From NCBI GenBank assembly GCA_002381045.1, contig DFWT01000204.1:147-10105 (forward strand): a stretch of DNA of 9,959 nt, read 5' to 3'. Within the stretch, counting starts at the first letter, position 1. The number at the start of each line of letters is the position of its first letter. The DNA is from Rhodoferax sp. UBA4127 (lineage in GTDB: Bacteria; Pseudomonadota; Gammaproteobacteria; Burkholderiales; Burkholderiaceae_C). Positions 5,745 through 9,959 of the stretch are shown piece by piece. The position numbers and the translations under genes were made by a program. The notes under the pieces were generated by a model. The model worked only from the letters and a program-made list of their open reading frames with translations. It did not search any database and was not told the origin of the DNA.

Positions 5745-7955
5745 TCAATGGGCCGCGATGGGCTTGATGACCACACCGGTTTTGCGCCGGCCCAGTTTGC
5801 GTTCGCCCACCAGCAGTTGGATCAGGGCAATGGCAGCCGACATCAGGATGATCAGCACCGTGCAATACGCCAAAGCCACGCCATAGTCGCCATTCCCCAC
5901 CCGGCCAATGATGTAGGTGGTGGCCAGTTCGTTCTCGGCCGTGACCAAAAAGATGACCGCACTGACGGTGGTCATGGCACGCACAAAGCTGTACACCAGC
6001 GCTGCCACCAGCGCCGGCTTAAGCAAGGGCAGCACCACGTGGCGCAGGGTCTGGAAGGTGGAGGCACGCAGCATGAGCGAGGCCTCATCCAGCGACTTGT
6101 CGAGCTGTTTGAAGGCCGCAGTACCTGCCCGCACCCCCACCGGCAGGTTGCGAAACATGAAGCACAGCACAATGATCAAGCCAGTGCCTGTCAACTCTAC
6201 CGGCGGCACGTTAAAGGCCAATATGTAGCTCACCCCCAGGACCGTACCTGGAATCGCAAACGCCAGCAAGGCAACAAATTCAAACCAACCCTGGCCACGA
6301 AACTCGGTGCGCGCCAACAAATAGGCAATCAGCAAGCCGACGGTGGCGGTCATAGGCGCGGAGAGCCCGGCCAGTTTCACAGTGGTGAACAGGGAGTTCC
6401 AGGCAGTACCTGCCCAAACCAAACCAAACTGACCCCACTCCAGGCCAAAGGCCGTTTTGAAATGCGCCAAGGTCAAGGTGTAGTCGCGCCCCCAGGTCTG
6501 CACAAAGCCACCGGCAAAAGCAAACAGGTACACCACCACGGTGAAGGCCAACCATGGGTAAACCACAGCACCAAGCACGCTGCGCACGCCATCTGGCAAA
6601 ACCATTGGAATGCCCGCGTCACCCTTGCCGCTGACAGTGGTGTAGTTCTGCTTGCCCAGCAAACCTCGCTGCAAGGCAAAAACCAGCAACGCGAACACCG
6701 TCAATATCCAGGCCAGCGAGGCAGCCCGTCCCTGGTCATACTGCGCCCCCACAATGGCAAAGAAGATATCAGTGGACAACACCGAATACTGTCCGCCCAC
6801 CACCACCGGGTTGCCAAAATCAGCGATGCTCTCAATGAACCCCACCAAAAATGCATTGGCCAGACCGGGTTTGAGCAGCGGCAAGGTAATGGTGAAAAAA
6901 GTCTTGGTGCGACTGGCGCGCAGGGTTTGCGCAGCCTCTTCCATGCTGGGCGCAACCCCTTGCACCACACCGCGCATGATCATGAAGGCAATCGGCGTGA
7001 ACGCAAACAACTGAGCAATCCAGATACCAAAGAGGCCATAGAACCAGCGTGTGGGCGGGATGCCAAATGCGTATTCCAGAAACTGATTGACAACACCCGC
7101 ACGGCCAAACAGCAGAATCAACCCCAGGCCCACCACAAAAGGCGGCGTGATGATGGGCAACAAGGCCACCACCCGCAAAGGGGTCTGTATCCGAGGGCCA
7201 GCGCTGCGCTCGGCCAGCAAAGCCATCATGGTGCCCATGATCACGGTGCCTGTGGCGGTGAGCAGCGCCAAGAACAAGGTATTCCAAGCCACGCCGCAGC
7301 GCACGCCGCCGGTCAGGCAACTCAGGCCCCACACTCGCTCATGGCCAATGCGCTCGAATATCGCCGAAAAGGCCCAATGCCCTTCTTCGTTTAAAAATGC
7401 ACCGTACAAGGCTTTGGTGACCGGGAAGGCAATGAACAGCAGCAGCAGCACAGAACACCCCACCACGCTGGAGGCAATGAATAGATCGCCTTTGAAATAC
7501 CCCCGACGCGCCACGCCAAAGGCGGTGATCATCACCAAAGCCAACAGGGCCATGAAAGCGCCCATTCCAATGCCAAACTGATTGACTGGAAGTTCACCAA
7601 ACTGGGCATTGAGCAGGGCAAACGACCAACCCTTTGCACCAATCATGAAGCCACTGAACAGCAAACCCAGAAAACCAAGCAGGCCACCCGCCAGCAGCCA
7701 ACTGCTTTGTGGCTTGCCCGGTGCCACCCACAAGGCAACACCCGCCACCACCAATCCAGCCAATCCCAGCAGCAACCATACCCGTCCATAGACGACGGCT
7801 TGCCACAAGCCATTGGCTGTCTCGGTGCCACCGAATACATTGGGCAACACGCTGTACCAGGCGGTGTCCTGAATGGCGTACCAAGGCAGCGCCAGGTAGG
7901 CCAGCAAACCAACAATCAGCCAGACACGAATCGCCTGGTTGGGGTTTTTATTCAC
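5745..7955 (-). CDS. afuB: Fused two-domain ABC permease, AfuB/FbpB type
   Basis: Inner-membrane channel of the importer. The 736 residues contain two binding-protein-dependent permease domains in one chain. The first (about 222-430) has its EAA loop at 339-364 (EEAAQTLRASRTKTFF, then LPLLKPG). The second (about 515-720) has its loop at 623-648 (DEASLMLRASTFQTLRH, then LPLLKPA). These loops dock on the ATPase. Before the first domain lies an extra hydrophobic region with about five likely membrane helices (near 11-28, 57-78, 84-104, 128-148 and 157-180). Fusion of both permease halves is known for AfuB and for many FbpB relatives. The start is GTG at 7953-7955, 3 nt after the upstream SBP stop (TGA-TTT-GTG). 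No Shine-Dalgarno is seen before it, so translation is probably coupled to the SBP gene. Confidence 0.95.
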   Translation of the reverse strand: MNKNPNQAIRVWLIVGLLAYLALPWYAIQDTAWYSVLPNVFGGTETANGLWQAVVYGRVWLLLGLAGLVVAGVALWVAPGKPQSSWLLAGGLLGFLGLLFSGFMIGAKGWSFALLNAQFGELPVNQFGIGMGAFMALLALVMITAFGVARRGYFKGDLFIASSVVGCSVLLLLFIAFPVTKALYGAFLNEEGHWAFSAIFERIGHERVWGLSCLTGGVRCGVAWNTLFLALLTATGTVIMGTMMALLAERSAGPRIQTPLRVVALLPIITPPFVVGLGLILLFGRAGVVNQFLEYAFGIPPTRWFYGLFGIWIAQLFAFTPIAFMIMRGVVQGVAPSMEEAAQTLRASRTKTFFTITLPLLKPGLANAFLVGFIESIADFGNPVVVGGQYSVLSTDIFFAIVGAQYDQGRAASLAWILTVFALLVFALQRGLLGKQNYTTVSGKGDAGIPMVLPDGVRSVLGAVVYPWLAFTVVVYLFAFAGGFVQTWGRDYTLTLAHFKTAFGLEWGQFGLVWAGTAWNSLFTTVKLAGLSAPMTATVGLLIAYLLARTEFRGQGWFEFVALLAFAIPGTVLGVSYILAFNVPPVELTGTGLIIVLCFMFRNLPVGVRAGTAAFKQLDKSLDEASLMLRASTFQTLRHVVLPLLKPALVAALVYSFVRAMTTVSAVIFLVTAENELATTYIIGRVGNGDYGVALAYCTVLIILMSAAIALIQLLVGERKLGRRKTGVVIKPIAAH

Positions 7956-7958
7956 AAA

Positions 7959-8969
7959 TCAACGGGGCAAGGAGTTGACCTCTTTCTCCCACTTGGCGAT
8001 CAGCCGTTTGCGCTCGGCTGATGCACCGTACTTGGCGTAGTCATAGTTGATGAACTTGATTTTTTTGAAATCCGGCACATTCTTGTCGACCTTGGCCCCT
8101 TTGTTGGAAGGCACCTGGAACTGCTTGGCTGCCGCTGCCATTTCTTGCGCAGCCGGCGTTAGCGCCCACTCGTAGAATTTTTTGGCAGCTTCCAGATTGC
8201 GGGCGCCTTTGATGATGCTCATGGAACCAATCTCTGCGCCGGTGCCGTCGGTGGGCGTGATGGCTTCCACCGGGAAGCCATTCATTTTCTCGCCCGGGGC
8301 ATCATGCACAAAGCTGATGGATACCGTGGTTTCACCACGGGCTGCGGCCTTGATCGGTCCGGTACCACTGCGGGTGTACTGGCTAATGTTTTTGTGCAGC
8401 TTCTTCATGTACTCGAAGGCTTGGTCTTCGCCCATCATCTGGACCAGCGTGGCTACCATCGTGTAGGCAGTACCACTGGAAGCCGGATTGGCTACCTGAA
8501 TCTCACCTTTAAGTGCGGGATTCAGCAAATCATTCCAGGTCTTTGGAACGGGCAGCTTCTTTTTGGCAAGCAACTCGGTGTTGTAGCCAAAACCCAGTGG
8601 GCCAGAGTAAATGCCTACCGTGCGGAATTTGGACTGCTCAGCCTGCTGCTGCGCCCAACCCTGCAACTGCGGCATGGTGGGTGATTTGTATTCCAATGAC
8701 AAGCCTTGTTCAGCCGCTTGCAAATGCGGGTCACCGGTACCGCCAAACCAGATGTCGGTCTTGGGGTTGTCTTTCTCGGCAATCAACTGCGCCAGCGCTT
8801 CGCCAGAGCCTTTCATCGAGATGTTGATTTTGGTTCCAGTCGTGCGTGCATACACCGTGCCAATCATGTTGCACCACTCGGCCTGCACCGAACAAATCAC
8901 ATTGACGGTTTGCGCTTGCACAAAACCGCTGGCCGCAGCCAGAACAGACACCACAAACAGCTTCTTCAT
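7959..8969 (-). CDS. afuA: Periplasmic substrate-binding protein, AfuA/FbpA family (copy 1)
   Basis: Captures the substrate in the periplasm and delivers it to the fused permease. 336 residues with a Sec signal peptide (KKLFVVSVLAAASGFVQA, cleavage about residue 18-20). The mature protein opens VNVICSVQAEWCN with two cysteines (26, 33) that may form a disulfide. Family landmarks: WFGGTGDPHLQAAE (about 74-87), NISQYTRSGTGP (194-205), FVHDAP (220-225), GTGAEIGSMS (242-251) and a conserved end KWEKEVNSLPR. His222, Asp223 and Glu246 have the same relative spacing as the His-Asp...Glu sugar contacts I recall for Actinobacillus AfuA, which binds hexose phosphates rather than iron. This makes a sugar-phosphate ligand plausible but unproven. 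The start ATG has AGGAG 5 nt upstream; the longer frame to 9212 overlaps the upstream SBP gene and is rejected. Database annotation may read iron(III) transporter. Confidence 0.94.
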   Translation of the reverse strand: MKKLFVVSVLAAASGFVQAQTVNVICSVQAEWCNMIGTVYARTTGTKINISMKGSGEALAQLIAEKDNPKTDIWFGGTGDPHLQAAEQGLSLEYKSPTMPQLQGWAQQQAEQSKFRTVGIYSGPLGFGYNTELLAKKKLPVPKTWNDLLNPALKGEIQVANPASSGTAYTMVATLVQMMGEDQAFEYMKKLHKNISQYTRSGTGPIKAAARGETTVSISFVHDAPGEKMNGFPVEAITPTDGTGAEIGSMSIIKGARNLEAAKKFYEWALTPAAQEMAAAAKQFQVPSNKGAKVDKNVPDFKKIKFINYDYAKYGASAERKRLIAKWEKEVNSLPR

Positions 8970-8974
8970 GAATA

Positions 8975-8979
8975 CTCCT
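8975..8979 (-). promoter_or_regulatory. Ribosome binding site of SBP copy 1
   Basis: Minus strand AGGAG, then 5 nt, then ATG at 8969. It lies in the 32-nt gap after the upstream SBP stop and sets the start at MKKLFVV. Confidence 0.75.
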
Positions 8980-9001
8980 GATAAAAAATGAAACAGTTGT
9001 C

Positions 9002-9959
9002 TTAACGCGGCAGGGAATTGACTTCTTTTTCCCAGCGGCCAATCAACCTTTTGCGCTCTGCTGACGAGCCATACTTGGCGTAGTCGTACTTGATCATCTT
9101 GGCCTTGGCAAAGTCGGGCATGCGTTCGTCCAGCTTGGCGGCCTTGTTGCTGGGCAACTGGAACTGCTTGGCAGCCACACCCAGCTCTTGTGCGCCCGGT
9201 GTCAAAGCCCACTCATAAAAGCGCTTGGCCTCAGTCAGGTTTCGGGCGCCTTGAATCAAGCTCATGGAGCCAATTTCTGCTCCGGTGCCTTCGCAAGGTG
9301 TGTTGCTGACCACAGGAAAGCCGTTGGCTGCTTCCACCGGTGCTTCATGCGCAAAGGCCACGCCAATCAGGTTTTCACCACGCGCCGCATTCTTCACCGG
9401 TCCGGCCCCTGATCGGGTGTATTGGCTGATGTTTTTGTGCAGCGCTTTGAGGTAATCAAAGGCTTTTTCTTCACCCATCAGTTGCACCAAAGTGGCGATC
9501 TGAACATAGGCAGTGCCAGAGGTGTTGGGGTTCGGGGCTTGAATCTCACCCTTCCATTTCGGGTCAAGCAAATCAGCCCAGCATTTGGGAGGTTGCATCT
9601 TTTTCTTGGCCATGGCCTCGGTGTTGTAGCTGATTCCCAGCGGGCCAGAGTAGATACCTACTGTCTTGAACCCCGTCTGCTCGGCCTGCTGCTGCGCCCA
9701 ATCACGCAACTGAGGCAGGCTGGCCGACTTGTAAACCATAGTCAGGCCGAGTTCGGCCGCCTGCATGTGCGGGTCGCCGGTGCCCCCGTACCAGACATCG
9801 GTTTTCGGGTTGGCCTTTTCGGCGTTCAACTGCGCCATGGCCTCACCTGAGGCCTTGTGGGTCAAATTGACCTTGATGCCAGTGCTTTTTGAAAACACGG
9901 TTTGCACCAAATTGCACTGCTCAGCCTGAACCGAACAAATGATGTTGACCTGTCCCTCG
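9002..9959 (-). CDS. afuA: Periplasmic substrate-binding protein, AfuA/FbpA family (copy 2, 5' end off the window)
   Basis: Paralogue of the next gene in the operon. 318 residues are visible, starting at mature residues EGQVNIICSVQAEQCN; the frame is open to the edge, so only the signal peptide and start are missing. It aligns with copy 1 over 302 positions without gaps, with 205 identities counted by hand (about 68%). It keeps the two N-terminal cysteines, GGTGDPH, NISQYTRSG, GTGAEIGSMS and the WEKEVNSLPR end. It differs at the putative ligand site (His-Glu at 9344-9349 instead of His-Asp) and carries two extra cysteines (codons 9581-9583 and 9293-9295) where copy 1 has threonines. It is the first visible gene of the operon, 32 nt before copy 1, so it is probably expressed with it. 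An internal TTG at 9910 is not the true start. The ligand is unknown but probably related to that of copy 1. Confidence 0.95.
   Translation of the reverse strand, partial: EGQVNIICSVQAEQCNLVQTVFSKSTGIKVNLTHKASGEAMAQLNAEKANPKTDVWYGGTGDPHMQAAELGLTMVYKSASLPQLRDWAQQQAEQTGFKTVGIYSGPLGISYNTEAMAKKKMQPPKCWADLLDPKWKGEIQAPNPNTSGTAYVQIATLVQLMGEEKAFDYLKALHKNISQYTRSGAGPVKNAARGENLIGVAFAHEAPVEAANGFPVVSNTPCEGTGAEIGSMSLIQGARNLTEAKRFYEWALTPGAQELGVAAKQFQLPSNKAAKLDERMPDFAKAKMIKYDYAKYGSSAERKRLIGRWEKEVNSLPR

Noticed and set aside
5728..5865. Upstream extension of the ATPase gene to 5865
   Set aside because: It overlaps the permease 3' end in another frame, and the conserved ATPase fold begins right after ATG 5727.
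5748..7394. Long plus-strand open frame of 548 codons
   Set aside because: It lies exactly antisense to the permease gene. Its translation is rich in His, Gln and Arg without domains, as expected for a shadow of a GC-rich membrane-protein gene.
8970..9212. Upstream extension of SBP copy 1 to a start at 9212
   Set aside because: The extension overlaps the end of SBP copy 2 out of frame and gives a low-complexity basic sequence. The ATG at 8969 has AGGAG and a clear signal peptide.

Overview
The window looks like chromosomal DNA of a betaproteobacterium, most likely Burkholderiales/Comamonadaceae (Rhodoferax- or Polaromonas-like). This is inferred from moderate GC and the style of the proteins: a short PKD-like secretome protein, a small four-cysteine exported protein, a class-III-like PPK2, and an AfuABC-type transporter with a fused permease. 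No sequence search was possible, so the taxon is a judgement. No tRNA, rRNA, CRISPR array or intact insertion sequence was seen.

Left part (1-4119). The 5' end of a methyl-accepting chemotaxis receptor gene runs off the left edge on the minus strand. A gene-free stretch of about 350 bp separates it from a divergent plus-strand gene for a small PKD/Ig-like protein, whose second domain is interrupted by an in-frame TGA. Convergent to that is a minus-strand outer-membrane-type lipoprotein of unknown role. Next come two closely spaced minus-strand genes: a small exported four-cysteine protein and a PPK2 polyphosphate:nucleotide phosphotransferase. The PPK2 gene starts at TTG, 33 nt after the stop of its neighbour.

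Middle (4120-4680). About 560 bp carry no convincing gene. They hold a foldable element (8-bp closing stem with two internal hairpins), AT-rich inverted repeats, and short open fragments that may be relics.

Right part (4681-9959). A minus-strand operon encodes a complete AfuABC/FbpABC-type ABC importer. In transcription order it has a substrate-binding protein (SBP) cut by the right edge, a second paralogous SBP of the same length, a fused two-domain permease, and an ATPase. All intergenic gaps are 3-32 nt. The two SBPs are about 68% identical by hand alignment (205 of 302 positions, no gaps). They differ at a likely ligand-contact acidic residue (His-Asp versus His-Glu) and at a pair of cysteines. 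The simplest reading is one membrane complex fed by two receptors of different specificity. Such systems are often annotated as ferric-iron importers, but the architecture and the His-Asp...Glu pattern fit the sugar-phosphate-binding AfuA branch better. The promoter lies outside the window.
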